From: Peribacillus simplex
GTDB lineage: Bacteria; Bacillota; Bacilli; Bacillales; DSM-1321
Direction of reading: 5' to 3'
Assembly (NCBI RefSeq): GCF_001542915.1
Contig: NZ_LNNH01000040.1
Location: 48,183 to 112,182, forward strand
Length of the DNA: 64,000 nt
The notes under the pieces were generated by a model that worked only from the letters and a program-made list of their open reading frames with translations, had not been told where the DNA came from and searched no databases. Made by a program: the position numbers and the translations under genes. The stretch's first letter is position 1. Every line of letters begins with the position of its first letter. Below, in pieces: positions 35,427 to 44,364 of this stretch.

Positions 35427-36611
35427 TTATGGATTGATTTTTGTCTTGAATGTTTGTTTGCCATCCACGTATTCCAGGATGGTGGCCGATTTGATGGGAT
35501 CATGATTTTTATCGAGGTTCAGTGTACCTGAAACTAATTGAAGATCCTTGACATCTTCCAATGCTTTCCTGATTTTTTCTGGTGATGCATCGCCAGACCT
35601 TTTGATGGCATCCGCCAGATAGTATCCAGTATCATAGCCAAGCGCGGCAAAGGCATCCGGTGTTTTATTGTACTCCTTTTTGAAGGCGGCAACGAAATCC
35701 TGGATTTTTGCATCTTCATCTTCTGGTGAATAGTGATTGGTGATATACGTATTTTTCAAAGCGTCGGCGCCGGCAATTTCAACGACCTTCGGTGAATCCC
35801 AGCCATCTCCGCCCATGAAAGGAAGGTCTATGCCATTTTCCCGGGCCTGCTTCAAGATCAATCCGACTTCTTCATAATAACCAGGAAGGAAGACGAACTC
35901 TGGCTTGGCCGATTTAATACGTGTCAATGTCGAGCGGAAATCCGTATCTTTTGTGACATAGGCCTCTTCCGCTACGATTTTGCCACCTTTGGCAGTGAAC
36001 GCCTCTTTAAAGGCAGCGGCCAACCCTTTGGAATAGTCACTTGCGCTATCCACATAGATCGCAGCTGTCTTCGCCCCTACTTCGTCAGAAGCGAAATTGG
36101 CTGCAACCGTTCCTTGAAACGGATCGATGAAGCACGTCCTGAACACATAATCATTTACTTTTCCAGCTTTATTGGTGATGTCGGGGTTTGTTGCCGTCGG
36201 TGTGATTAAAGGAACCTTATTATCCTGCGCGACCTGAACCTGTGCCAATGTGTTCGTGCTTGTAGCCGAACCGACCACAGCCACTACCTTGTCCTGACTG
36301 ACAAGTTTAATCGAGCCGCTTGTCGCTTCTGCCGCATCGGATTTATTATCAACCTTGACGATTTTCAGTTTTTTTCCGTTGATGCCCTCTTTATTAATTT
36401 CAGCGATGGCCAGTTTCAAACCATCTGCAGCCGATTGGCCGAATGATGCCGTACCTCCTGACAGCTCAAGGTTGGCTCCGATTTTAATCGTGTCACCCGA
36501 ATTGGATGAACCTCCGCTTGAACTGCTGGTTTTCGAGTCGCCGCAACCTGCGAGCACCCCAGCAACCAATGAAAGTGATAGAAACACTCCTGCTAGCTTC
36601 TTCTTCTTCAT
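35427..36611 (-). CDS. Branched-chain amino-acid binding lipoprotein, copy 2
   Basis: A 394-residue lipoprotein with the signal MKKKKLAGVFLSLSLVAGVLAGC, a Ser/Gly linker and the same binding fold as copy 1 (IKIGANLELSGGTASFGQSAADGLKLA; FLPGYYEEVGLILKQARE; MGGDGWDSPKVVEIAG). Most residues agree with copy 1, so the pair arose by tandem duplication. It has its own promoter and terminator. Differences are clustered in the linker and in parts that may shape the pocket (for example TPTATNPDITNKAG against SPSGTSPEITFSKD), which hints at different specificity. Confidence 0.93.
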   Translation of the reverse strand: MKKKKLAGVFLSLSLVAGVLAGCGDSKTSSSSGGSSNSGDTIKIGANLELSGGTASFGQSAADGLKLAIAEINKEGINGKKLKIVKVDNKSDAAEATSGSIKLVSQDKVVAVVGSATSTNTLAQVQVAQDNKVPLITPTATNPDITNKAGKVNDYVFRTCFIDPFQGTVAANFASDEVGAKTAAIYVDSASDYSKGLAAAFKEAFTAKGGKIVAEEAYVTKDTDFRSTLTRIKSAKPEFVFLPGYYEEVGLILKQARENGIDLPFMGGDGWDSPKVVEIAGADALKNTYITNHYSPEDEDAKIQDFVAAFKKEYNKTPDAFAALGYDTGYYLADAIKRSGDASPEKIRKALEDVKDLQLVSGTLNLDKNHDPIKSATILEYVDGKQTFKTKINP

Positions 36612-36668
36612 TTGAAACCCCCTTGTTTGGTATGTTCTTTCAGATCAATAGAATATCTGAATAAAAAT

Positions 36669-36711
36669 AATATTCTGAAAACAGTTTATCTCATTCTTTC
36701 GACCCCGTCTA
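36669..36711 (-). promoter_or_regulatory. Promoter of binding-protein copy 2, with CodY-like box
   Basis: Minus strand: -35 TAGACG (36706-36711), 17-base spacer, -10 TAAACT (36683-36688). AATATTCTGAAAACA at 36669-36683 matches the CodY box at 12 of 15 positions and overlaps the likely start of transcription. CodY is known to repress branched-chain amino-acid uptake in Bacillus. Confidence 0.6.
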
Positions 36712-36761
36712 TATGATCTGGATAAAAAAGTTATTTAAAGGGAATATCTACTATTTCCATG

Positions 36762-36794
36762 CACAAAAAAACTGACTCTGCTAAAGTCAGTTTT
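36762..36794 (-). terminator. Terminator of tcdA
   Basis: Arms AAAACTGACT and AGTCAGTTTT (36767-36776 and 36785-36794), T7 on the minus strand. It begins just after the tcdA stop. Confidence 0.85.
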
Positions 36795-36802
36795 GAAGCT
36801 CA

Positions 36803-37564
36803 TCAATCGTTTACACGTCGGACGTCCACTTCTTTTAGTAGATCATTGATCACCCAGCTGGCTGCAATCAATCCAGCTACGGATGGCACGAATGCATTCG
36901 AGGACGGCGGCATTTGGGCTTTACGGATTTTTGCTTCGTCATTGCCGACTTCTTTGCGAACATCCTCACGAATGACGATCGGACTTTCGTCGGAGAAAAC
37001 AACCGGAATTCCCTTTGTGATGCCCTCTTTACGCAATCTTGTACGGATGACCTTTGCAAGCGGGTCGGTATGCGTTTTGGAAATATCGGCAATTTGAAAA
37101 CGTGTCGGGTCCATTTTGTTAGCGGCCCCCATGCTTGAAATCACCTTGATATTCCGCTTCAGGCACTCCTTCATCACATGCATCTTATATATCACCGTAT
37201 CGGAGGCATCAATGACATAATCGAGGCCATAACTGAAAAACTCTTCAAACGTTTCTTCTGTATAAAACATTTTCAGGGCGATCACTTCGCAGTCTGGATT
37301 GATGTCTTGAATGCGATTTTTCATCAATTCCGCCTTCGGTTGGCCGACTGTAGATAAAAGAGCATGAATCTGCCTGTTTACATTGGTGATGTCGACATCG
37401 TCCTTATCCACTAGAATGATACGGCCGATCCCGGTACGGGCCAATGCTTCAGCTGAAAAAGACCCTACACCGCCTACCCCTAGGACAGCCACGGTCGTGT
37501 TTTTCAGTAAATCAATGCCTTCCTTGCCAATTGCTAATTCATTACGTGAAAACTGATGCAGCAT
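36803..37564 (-). CDS. tcdA: tRNA threonylcarbamoyladenosine dehydratase (TcdA/YrvM)
   Basis: A 253-residue E1-like enzyme. The adenylate site is TVAVLGVGGVGSFSAEALARTGIGRIILVD, followed by DVDITNVNRQIHAL and VIDASDTVIYK; NKMDPTRFQIADISKT is the TcdA type. It uses ATP to convert t6A37 of ANN-decoding tRNAs to the cyclic form. In B. subtilis the homologue yrvM lies next to aspS, as here apart from an insertion of two genes. ATG 37564 follows TTGGAG. Confidence 0.92.
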   Translation of the reverse strand: MLHQFSRNELAIGKEGIDLLKNTTVAVLGVGGVGSFSAEALARTGIGRIILVDKDDVDITNVNRQIHALLSTVGQPKAELMKNRIQDINPDCEVIALKMFYTEETFEEFFSYGLDYVIDASDTVIYKMHVMKECLKRNIKVISSMGAANKMDPTRFQIADISKTHTDPLAKVIRTRLRKEGITKGIPVVFSDESPIVIREDVRKEVGNDEAKIRKAQMPPSSNAFVPSVAGLIAASWVINDLLKEVDVRRVND

Positions 37565-37675
37565 ATATATTCAACTCCAATAAATTCTGTTCTTATTTAG
37601 CTTCCCAATTAACAATATATCATAAACATCATTAATGACAAGCGAAATATGAGCAGTCCAATCGGAATTAGTTTT

Positions 37676-38824
37676 CTAGTTCATTTTTGATAATTTTTGA
37701 ATGACGGTCGCCAGCAGCAAAGTCCGTTCTGCCAGGCTCGGTATTTCCAGATATTCTTCTTCACTGTGAGCGTTCCCGCCAATCGGTCCCAGCCCATCCA
37801 CTGTCGGTATACCCAACTCGGCCGTAAAGGAAGCATCCGAACCGCCGCCCGTGGCCGTATCGGTGATATGGATGCCGATCTCCTTCCCCGCTTGGCGAAT
37901 GGTCTCCAAAAGCATATTCGTTTTCTCGGTCTTTTCCATCGGAGACCGATCCATTTTCCCGGTCAATGTCGTTTTCGTTCCTGGAATGTATGACTTGGCA
38001 CAAATTTTTTTCATTTGCTTAAGAATGACATCTTCCTGCCTTTTTTCCGTGATCCGTACATCGACAAAACCGGCCGCATGAGAAGCGATGGTATTCACCG
38101 CAGAGCCCCCCTCGATCATGCCGACATTGATGCTGATCCCCTTCTTCCGATCATTCAATTGATGTAAGTCAATGATCTTATGCGCCAATTCCTCAATGGC
38201 ACTTCTTCCCTTTTCAGGCTCGATCCCCGAATGGGCCGCCACTCCGGCTATATCTAACTTGAATTGGCCGCAGCCTCGTCTCGCCGTGACCAAAGACCCA
38301 TCCACCCTTGCCGGTTCGAGAACCAACGCATACTTCTTTTTCGCCGCCTTTTCAGCTATGAGGGAAGATGACGACGGAGAACCAATCTCCTCATCACTGT
38401 TCAAAATGATTTGAACATGCTTATAGCCTGTCTGCCCCGTCTGCTTCAAGCAAAGGATCGCATAAAAGATCTCGACCAAGCTCGCCTTCATATCAGCCAC
38501 ACCCGGCCCAAAAGCCCGATTTCCCTTTACTTTGAAAGGACGCTTCAGCGCCGTCCCCTCAGGAAAAACCGTATCCATATGCGCGACAACCAAAATATGA
38601 GGCTGAACCGCTTCACGATGCTGAATGACCAGCTGATTCCCATAATCCTTTTGCTTCACGATATCCACAATAAAATCCAAACCTTCAAACTTCGCCTTCA
38701 ATATCAAGCCAATTTCATCTATGCCCTTTTTTGTATAAGATCCGCTATCGATATTCACCAGCTGCTCCACTAGCTGCAGCATCTCTTTCCGTTTAGCATT
38801 CAATAAGTCTCTCAAAGCCCTCAC
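37676..38824 (-). CDS. M20-family metallopeptidase (glutamate carboxypeptidase-like)
   Basis: A 382-residue di-zinc peptidase. Ligands lie in VVAHMDTVFP (His), GPGVADMKAS (Asp), NSDEEIGS (Glu general base plus Glu ligand) and GNAHSEEEY (His). The lid domain lies between ~180 and 290. It resembles carboxypeptidase G2-type enzymes that remove C-terminal Glu from peptides or folates. No signal peptide, so it is cytoplasmic. Start GTG 38824 follows GGAAGG. It has no obvious partner; tcdA downstream is 110 bp away. Confidence 0.88.
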   Translation of the reverse strand: MRALRDLLNAKRKEMLQLVEQLVNIDSGSYTKKGIDEIGLILKAKFEGLDFIVDIVKQKDYGNQLVIQHREAVQPHILVVAHMDTVFPEGTALKRPFKVKGNRAFGPGVADMKASLVEIFYAILCLKQTGQTGYKHVQIILNSDEEIGSPSSSSLIAEKAAKKKYALVLEPARVDGSLVTARRGCGQFKLDIAGVAAHSGIEPEKGRSAIEELAHKIIDLHQLNDRKKGISINVGMIEGGSAVNTIASHAAGFVDVRITEKRQEDVILKQMKKICAKSYIPGTKTTLTGKMDRSPMEKTEKTNMLLETIRQAGKEIGIHITDTATGGGSDASFTAELGIPTVDGLGPIGGNAHSEEEYLEIPSLAERTLLLATVIQKLSKMN

Positions 38825-38968
38825 AACTTTCCTTCCATGGCTTATGATTTTTCAACCTTACTATAATTTACGAAATTACAGGATGGAATGTTACTTAAAT
38901 GGGGCATATTTAACGATAATTCCAGCTTTTTGGTGACCGCTGCAGCGCTCTTGGACGAAATTGGCGAA

Positions 38969-39050
38969 TTACTCGTGAGTTTGGTGGGTTTTGCTTGAGA
39001 ATTTCGGGATTTTATTCGTGAGTTTGAGTCTTACTCGTGAATTGGGCTCG
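38969..39050. repeat. Degenerate 20-21-bp repeat array downstream of the NERD gene
   Basis: Four diverged units of the type TTACTCGTGAGTTTGGTGGGT, about one every 20-21 bases. They match the better array at 40175-40258 in the TCGTGA(A/G)TT core. Confidence 0.65.
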
Positions 39051-39055
39051 TGGCT

Positions 39056-40027
39056 TTATTTTTGTAATAACCCATCAAGGTTATAAACCCTGTTTCTACG
39101 TTTACCAGAGTAGGGTAATTCCATTGCGGATAGCAGTCGTTGCATGATATCGATTGAATCCACCTGTAAAAATTGACGGGCTTGTTTATTTGTTATGGCG
39201 GAATTGATAAGAAGGGCGTAATCACGTAGAGTTTGGATGTGGGCATCTTTGGAGATGTAAGAACAGTGGCGGCATGACCATTTTCCCCAGTAATATTGCA
39301 TTTGAAGTGCAGAACAGTCTGGACATTGAACGCTTTTGAGCAAATCTTTTTCATCAACTTGATACAATTGGAGTATATCAGGATAATATGGAGTATTTTT
39401 TTCCAAGATCGTCTTGGATAGCTTATTGTGCTGCCTTTGAGTTAAGTGCTGAGAAGAATACCTTTCTCTTAAGGCCAGAATTTTGGAGATTAGCATTTCT
39501 TTTCCTGTGATTTTCTTGAGAATGGGGGTAAAACCGGGGGTAGTCCTGATGATTGTATTCGGGTTGGCATTGGCAACAAGTGTTTCAATCGGCAGCGGAG
39601 GAAAATTATGAACAGCAAGCCATTTATTTAACCGTGTTTTTTGCACTTCGACTTGGATGAGTGGATCCAGAAAAGCTTGTTCATGTCCATCTTTCGTCTG
39701 AATCAATTGATGGTAGGTACGATCAAAATTGAGCATTCCCGTAAAATTTTTCACTTCAATGATGAGGCAGTAATTCTTGGAAATTATAAGGTAATCGATT
39801 TGAAAAAAACGGCTTCCTTCGTGGCATAATCTCAAATCGTGTAAAACGTGATAGTCTTCCGAAAGACTATTTAACTCATTTCCAATAATCCGCTCGCCGC
39901 TATCCCCTGTACGGATCTTCCTGAAATCATTGTGTATCTTTTCCTGTTTAGGATGATTTGCTGGCAGCCTTGTCATCAAAGCCTCCAGCTGAAGCATTTT
40001 AATGGGCTTTTCACATTGTTTTCGCAT
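39056..40027 (-). CDS. NERD-domain protein with C-terminal zinc ribbon
   Basis: A 323-residue cytoplasmic protein. The NERD (nuclease-related) domain spans ~residues 38-150: SGERIIGNELNSL, FQIDYLIIS and CLIIEVKNFTG, where D and E-x-K match the PD-(D/E)xK nuclease fold. Near residue 235-260 a zinc ribbon appears: CPDCSALQMQYY...CRHC. NERD proteins are widespread in Bacillus but their role is not established; DNA processing is a proposal. ATG 40027 has GGAG sites upstream. 21-bp repeat arrays lie on both sides of this gene. Confidence 0.85.
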   Translation of the reverse strand: MRKQCEKPIKMLQLEALMTRLPANHPKQEKIHNDFRKIRTGDSGERIIGNELNSLSEDYHVLHDLRLCHEGSRFFQIDYLIISKNYCLIIEVKNFTGMLNFDRTYHQLIQTKDGHEQAFLDPLIQVEVQKTRLNKWLAVHNFPPLPIETLVANANPNTIIRTTPGFTPILKKITGKEMLISKILALRERYSSQHLTQRQHNKLSKTILEKNTPYYPDILQLYQVDEKDLLKSVQCPDCSALQMQYYWGKWSCRHCSYISKDAHIQTLRDYALLINSAITNKQARQFLQVDSIDIMQRLLSAMELPYSGKRRNRVYNLDGLLQK

Positions 40028-40174
40028 TTATACATCACTCCTTCTCCTTTATTTTCTTTTTTGATAGTAGATATTCCTCCAAGGAAGCTGAAATTCCGTG
40101 CTTTATTTGTCCTATTACTAGTGAAATGCATTTTAATAGTAGGTAGAAAGGCTTTTCTCTTGAGTTTTGCAGTT

Positions 40175-40268
40175 TTACTCGCGAATTGCGGCTGTTTATT
40201 CGTGAATTTGGCGACTTTATTCGTGAATTTGGCGACTTTATTCGTGAATTGCGGCTGTTTATTCGTTT
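40175..40268. repeat. 21-bp tandem repeat array upstream of the NERD gene
   Basis: Four full units at 40175, 40196, 40217 and 40238 and a partial fifth. Two middle units are identical (TTATTCGTGAATTTGGCGACT); the outer two end in GCGGCTGT, giving an A-B-B-A pattern. The 21-base period is two helical turns. There are no spacers of unique sequence, so it is not CRISPR. Confidence 0.9.
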
Positions 40269-40278
40269 TTGAGCGCAC

Positions 40279-40306
40279 AAAAAAACCCATGTTATGAACA
40301 TGAGTT
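40279..40306 (-). terminator. Terminator of the 6S RNA gene
   Basis: Minus strand: AACTCATGTT-CAT-AACATGGGTT followed by a T-run. It sits about 15 bases after the 3' end of the closing stem of the 6S RNA. Confidence 0.8.
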
Positions 40307-40320
40307 GCTTTGTGATGTAT

Positions 40321-40515
40321 AAGAGTCCCAATTGTGCCGTTTACGCCTTTGTTTTGAACCCGCTCTCCGCAGGTGGGTGCTCGGTTCCTCGCGTTTGTAA
40401 GTCCTCCTCGAGGGGAGGCATGTACGCGGCCAGGAAACTAGTGCTCCCGGTAACTATAAGTGTTCGGTCAAAACTTATAGGTTAAAGAACGAACACATCA
40501 GGACTCTTACTTGTT
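40321..40515 (-). ncRNA. ssrS: 6S RNA
   Basis: About 195 nt. The ends pair as AAGAGTCC (5', complement of 40501-40508) with GGACTCTT (3', complement of 40321-40328). The 5' part reads GTCCTGATGTGTT, which I recall as the start of B. subtilis 6S-1. The long imperfect hairpin has side bulges (GAACACTTATAG region; GAGGAGGAC), as 6S RNA needs to mimic an open promoter and hold SigA RNA polymerase in stationary phase. The B. subtilis gene next to aspS is a 6S RNA as well. It has its own promoter (40522-40551) and terminator. Confidence 0.88.
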
Positions 40516-40521
40516 GAAAAC

Positions 40522-40551
40522 ATCATATCATAATGCTTTGTTCCGTTTCAA
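40522..40551 (-). promoter_or_regulatory. Promoter of the 6S RNA gene
   Basis: Minus strand: -35 TTGAAA (40546-40551), 18-base spacer, -10 TATGAT (40522-40527). The predicted start near 40515 agrees with the closing stem of the RNA. The promoter lies between the aspS stop and the RNA. Confidence 0.7.
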
Positions 40552-40592
40552 GAGAAAGCATCTAGGTATTTTTTCATATTTTTTCCATACTT

Positions 40593-42362
40593 TTATTTCT
40601 TTAAGGCGGCCAGTCTTAGGCTTAGTTCAGCCAGTTGCTTGTCGCTTACGGCACTCGGGGCGTCAACGAGCAGGTCGCTTGCGCTTGCGGTTTTCGGGAA
40701 CGCGATGGTGTCACGCAGATTCGTGCGGCCTGCAAGCAGCATGACCATGCGGTCGAGTCCAAGGGCGATTCCGCCATGCGGAGGCGTGCCGTATTCGAAG
40801 GCATCCATCAGGAAGCCGAATTGTGCGTTCGCTTCTTCTTCTGTGAACCCAAGCACTTTGAACATTTTTTCCTGGACGTCACGTTCAAAGATACGCAGTG
40901 ATCCACCGCCAAGCTCATAGCCGTTCAAGACGAGGTCATATGCTTGGGCACGGACGCTTGCCGGATCTGATTCCAGTTTGTCCATGTCTTCGCGGAATGG
41001 CATCGTGAATGGATGGTGTGCGGCATAGTAGCGTCCTTCTTCTTCGTCATATTCGAATAGTGGCCAATCGGTTACCCAAAGGAAGTTGAATTTGCTTTGA
41101 TCGATCAGGCCTCTTTCTTTGCCGAGCTTGTTGCGAAGCGCTCCAAGTGCATCGGCGACGATTCCCTTCTTGTCTGCGACGAATAAGATTAAATCGCCCA
41201 CTTCCGCTTCCAATGCAGAAACTAATTGCTGCTGGTCTTCAGCGAAGAATTTGGCGATGGGTCCTTTTACGCCGTCTGCTTCCACTTTCAGCCAGGCCAA
41301 GCCTTTTGCGCCGTAGATGGCGGCAAATTCAGCCAATGCATCGATATCTTTACGTGAATAGTCGGCGTTTCCGTCCTTGACGACGATCGCTTTAACTTGC
41401 CCGCCGCTTGCAACGGCGCCAGTGAATACTTTAAAGTCGCTGTCTTTGACGATTTCGGATACGTCTTTAAGTTCCATCCCGAAACGTGTATCCGGTTTGT
41501 CGGAACCATAACGGCCCATCGCTTCATTGTAGGTCATTCTAGGGAATGGCAGGGCCACGTCCAGTCCTTTTACATCCTTCATCACTTTCGCCATCATGTT
41601 TTCTGCCGTGTTAATGATATCTTCTTGGCTCATGAAGCTTGTTTCGATATCGATTTGGGTGAATTCGGGCTGTCTGTCAGCACGTAAATCTTCATCACGG
41701 AAGCAGCGGGCAATTTGATAATAACGTTCGAAGCCGGATACCATCAATAGCTGCTTGAAGATTTGCGGTGACTGTGGAAGTGCATAGAATTCGCCTTCGT
41801 GTACACGGCTAGGCACTAAATAATCGCGTGCCCCTTCCGGTGTGCTTTTCGTTAAGATAGGTGTTTCGATATCAAGGAAGCCTTCGCCGTCCAAATAATC
41901 GCGGATCGCCTTTGTTGTTTGGTTACGCATTTTCAACGTTTCGAACATGGCCGGACGACGCAGGTCCAAATAACGGTATTTCAAGCGGATATCTTCTGAA
42001 ACATCCGTTCTCTCATCAATGATGAAAGGAGGGGTTTTTGCTTCATTTAATATCGTTACGCTTTCGGCTTGAACTTCGACGGTCCCGGTTGTTACATTCG
42101 GGTTGATGTTGGCTTCATCACGCTTGATGACTGTGCCTTGGATATCAAGGACATATTCATTACGGATTTTTTCCGCAGTGGCCAAGGCTGCTGCCGAAAT
42201 ATCAGGATTGAAAACGACTTGCACGACACCGCTTCTGTCACGAAGGTCGATGAAGATGACTCCGCCCAAATCGCGTCGTTTTTGTACCCAACCCTTTAAT
42301 GTTACTTTTTCACCAATAGCTGCTTCTGTTACTTCTCCATTGAAGTATGTTCTGCCAAACAT
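40593..42362 (-). CDS. aspS: Aspartyl-tRNA synthetase
   Basis: A 589-residue class II synthetase of the bacterial type: OB-fold anticodon domain at the N-terminus (~1-110), motif 2 [18 protein letters not shown], the inserted GAD domain (~290-410), and motif 3 [15 protein letters not shown]. The ending [15 protein letters not shown] is typical. It charges tRNA-Asp and, in organisms with GatCAB, also tRNA-Asn. ATG 42362 follows AAGGGGG and is 12 bases from the hisS stop; both are served by the T-box leader. Confidence 0.97.
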   Translation of the reverse strand: MFGRTYFNGEVTEAAIGEKVTLKGWVQKRRDLGGVIFIDLRDRSGVVQVVFNPDISAAALATAEKIRNEYVLDIQGTVIKRDEANINPNVTTGTVEVQAESVTILNEAKTPPFIIDERTDVSEDIRLKYRYLDLRRPAMFETLKMRNQTTKAIRDYLDGEGFLDIETPILTKSTPEGARDYLVPSRVHEGEFYALPQSPQIFKQLLMVSGFERYYQIARCFRDEDLRADRQPEFTQIDIETSFMSQEDIINTAENMMAKVMKDVKGLDVALPFPRMTYNEAMGRYGSDKPDTRFGMELKDVSEIVKDSDFKVFTGAVASGGQVKAIVVKDGNADYSRKDIDALAEFAAIYGAKGLAWLKVEADGVKGPIAKFFAEDQQQLVSALEAEVGDLILFVADKKGIVADALGALRNKLGKERGLIDQSKFNFLWVTDWPLFEYDEEEGRYYAAHHPFTMPFREDMDKLESDPASVRAQAYDLVLNGYELGGGSLRIFERDVQEKMFKVLGFTEEEANAQFGFLMDAFEYGTPPHGGIALGLDRMVMLLAGRTNLRDTIAFPKTASASDLLVDAPSAVSDKQLAELSLRLAALKK

Positions 42363-42374
42363 GGTATTTCCCCC

Positions 42375-43646
42375 TTAAGCCTGTAGCTTTTTGAATTGTT
42401 CAACGAATGTGGCAAGATCCACCTGGACTTGTTCTCCCGTTTCCATGAACTTTACATTGATTTTATTATTGGCCAATTCATCATCACCGAGTGTCGCCAC
42501 ATATCTCGCTTCCAGGCGGTCGGCCGATTTGAATTGAGCTTTCACTTTACGGTCTTGATAGTCCTTTTCGACAGTGAAACCGGCACTGCGCAATTGATGG
42601 GCAAGCTTGACGGTATAATCTTTGGCTGATTCACCCAATGAAACAAGATAACAATCAATTCCCTTTTTGATCGGCAGTTCGATGTTTTCTGCTTGTAAGG
42701 CTGCAATCAGGCGTTCGATGCTGAGTGCAAAGCCGATTCCCGGAGTTTCCGGCCCGCCGAGTTCTTCAGACAGCCCATTATACCGTCCGCCTCCACAAAG
42801 TGTTGTAATGGCGCCAAAGCCTTCTGCATCACTCATGATTTCAAACGCGGTATGGTTATAATAATCCAAGCCGCGAACCAGTGTCGGATCTTCGACGAAG
42901 TCGATTTCCAAATCCGTCAAGTGCTGTTTCACTTTTTCAAAATAAATACGGGATTCATCATTCAAATAGTCAATGATGGATGGCGCCGTCTTCATCAATT
43001 CGTGATCATGGTCTTTTTTACAATCCAGGATCCTTAATGGATTTTTTTCCAGACGGCTTTGACAGTCACCGCAAAACTCGCCAATGCGAGGTTGAAAATG
43101 TTGGATTAACGCATTTCGGTGGGCAATCCGGCTTTCCTTATCTCCAAGGCTGTTGATCACAAGTTTCAGCTTTTTCAACCCAAGCTCCTTGTAGAGGCTC
43201 ATCGCAAGAGATAGCACCTCTGCATCGATGCCTGGATCTTTACTGCCTAAAGCTTCGATCCCGAATTGGACGAACTGGCGGAATCGACCTGCCTGCGGAC
43301 GTTCATAACGGAACATCGGCCCGATATAATAAAGCTTGACCGGTTGATTCGCCCATCCAAACATCTTGTTCTCGATGTATGAACGGACAACCGATGCAGT
43401 GCCTTCGGGACGAAGGGTCAAATTCCTCTCGCCTCGGTCTTGAAATGAATACATCTCTTTTTGGACGATATCGGTCGTATCGCCGACACCGCGTAAAAAC
43501 AATTCCGTGTGCTCGAAAATCGGTGTGCGGATTTCTTTATATTGATAGCGGTGACAAATCTCACGCGCTGTCTTTTCGATATACTGCCAAATTTCCGTTT
43601 GTCCTGGCAATAAATCCTGTGTACCTCTAGGAATCTGAATAGACAT
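42375..43646 (-). CDS. hisS: Histidyl-tRNA synthetase
   Basis: A 423-residue class II synthetase. Motifs are [12 protein letters not shown] at the start, motif 2 [24 protein letters not shown], the histidine-specific [15 protein letters not shown] and motif 3 [12 protein letters not shown]. Start ATG 43646 lies behind AAGGAGG; the open frame extends 44 codons upstream through the T-box leader but is not translated. It forms an operon with aspS. Confidence 0.97.
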   Translation of the reverse strand: MSIQIPRGTQDLLPGQTEIWQYIEKTAREICHRYQYKEIRTPIFEHTELFLRGVGDTTDIVQKEMYSFQDRGERNLTLRPEGTASVVRSYIENKMFGWANQPVKLYYIGPMFRYERPQAGRFRQFVQFGIEALGSKDPGIDAEVLSLAMSLYKELGLKKLKLVINSLGDKESRIAHRNALIQHFQPRIGEFCGDCQSRLEKNPLRILDCKKDHDHELMKTAPSIIDYLNDESRIYFEKVKQHLTDLEIDFVEDPTLVRGLDYYNHTAFEIMSDAEGFGAITTLCGGGRYNGLSEELGGPETPGIGFALSIERLIAALQAENIELPIKKGIDCYLVSLGESAKDYTVKLAHQLRSAGFTVEKDYQDRKVKAQFKSADRLEARYVATLGDDELANNKINVKFMETGEQVQVDLATFVEQFKKLQA

Positions 43647-43711
43647 ATATGTTTCCTCCTTAAAAGCAAAACGCCCTCCCTGATCTGGCGCTATACCGAT
43701 TTTTTCCAAAC

Positions 43712-44001
43712 AAAAAACTCCCGCCCCTTGTAACTGTTCCGTTACAAGGGACGAGAGTTGGATATCCCGTGGTGCCACCCTAGTTGAAGCACTAAAAAAA
43801 TCAGTGCCTCCGCTTAAAAACAGTTAACGCCTGTTATACGTCCAGCTCCTATTAAGAAAATCCGTTCGGAGTGAAGCCTACGGAGGGTTCTTTCGTTAAG
43901 TCATCATGCGGAATGCTTTCAGCCAAGGCATTTCCTCTCTTTTCATGTGTTTCTTAATTACTCTTCTCCATCATTGGTTGTTGCAGTTATAAGTCTGATA
44001 T
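43712..44001 (-). promoter_or_regulatory. T-box riboswitch leader of hisS-aspS
   Basis: The minus strand carries the T-box consensus AGGGTGGCACCACGGG (complement of 43766-43781), an intrinsic terminator (arms AACTCtCGtCCCTTGTAAC / GTTACAAGGGgCGgGAGTT, 43716-43759, then T6) and a stem I region with GGAGAAGAGTAA and AAAAGAGAGG. Uncharged tRNA would stabilise the antiterminator. The specifier codon is unclear: GAC (Asp) at 43900-43902 or AAC at 43887-43889; no CAC is in a suitable place. Confidence 0.93.
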
Positions 44002-44007
44002 TTTATA

Positions 44008-44036
44008 ATCATACGGACGTTAACTACAAATGTCAA
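44008..44036 (-). promoter_or_regulatory. Promoter of the hisS-aspS operon
   Basis: Minus strand: perfect -35 TTGACA (44031-44036), 17-base spacer, -10 TATGAT (44008-44013). Transcription should start near 44001, at the beginning of the T-box leader. Confidence 0.88.
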
Positions 44037-44062
44037 GGCAGGCTTTAGGATTTCATCGCATT

Positions 44063-44236
44063 TTATTGGTTCAAACGTTTTTTCAGGTTTTTGACCGTCC
44101 GGACATTGACTCCAAACTCGGATGCCAATTCAACCAGGTTCGCACTTTGTTCCTTCTGGATAAAATCGTGGAAATCGACACCTAACACTTGATTGCCTCC
44201 GCTCAAACTCGTTTGATCTTTTTCGCTGAATTTCAT
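44063..44236 (-). CDS. Small helix-turn-helix-like protein (YrzK-like)
   Basis: A 57-residue protein. Residues ~30-55 (ANLVELASEFGVNVRTVKNLKKRLNQ) look like the helix-turn-helix of sigma-4/LuxR type domains. ATG 44236 with GGAGGG upstream is well placed; an upstream extension lacks a site. It lies between the hisS promoter and the divergent amidase gene, where B. subtilis has the small gene yrzK; I rely on position for that link. A role as a small DNA-binding protein is possible. Confidence 0.65.
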   Translation of the reverse strand: MKFSEKDQTSLSGGNQVLGVDFHDFIQKEQSANLVELASEFGVNVRTVKNLKKRLNQ

Positions 44237-44364
44237 TTGGTTCCCTCCTATATCTCTATAGGGTTTATTCTTTCCTAAAAAAAATGTTTTTTGCACTGGG
44301 AAAGAGGGAAATTTTTATTGGACGAGAATACATACATAAGGACATGAAAAGGGAGAGACAACTT

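Noticed and set aside
40175..40268. CRISPR-like array
   Set aside because: Units are 21 bases and directly adjacent with no unique spacers; no cas genes in the window.
39932..40331. Open frames of about 100-120 codons on both strands upstream of the NERD gene
   Set aside because: They are produced by the 21-bp repeats (7-residue periodic sequence such as FVNLATL), without ribosome sites.
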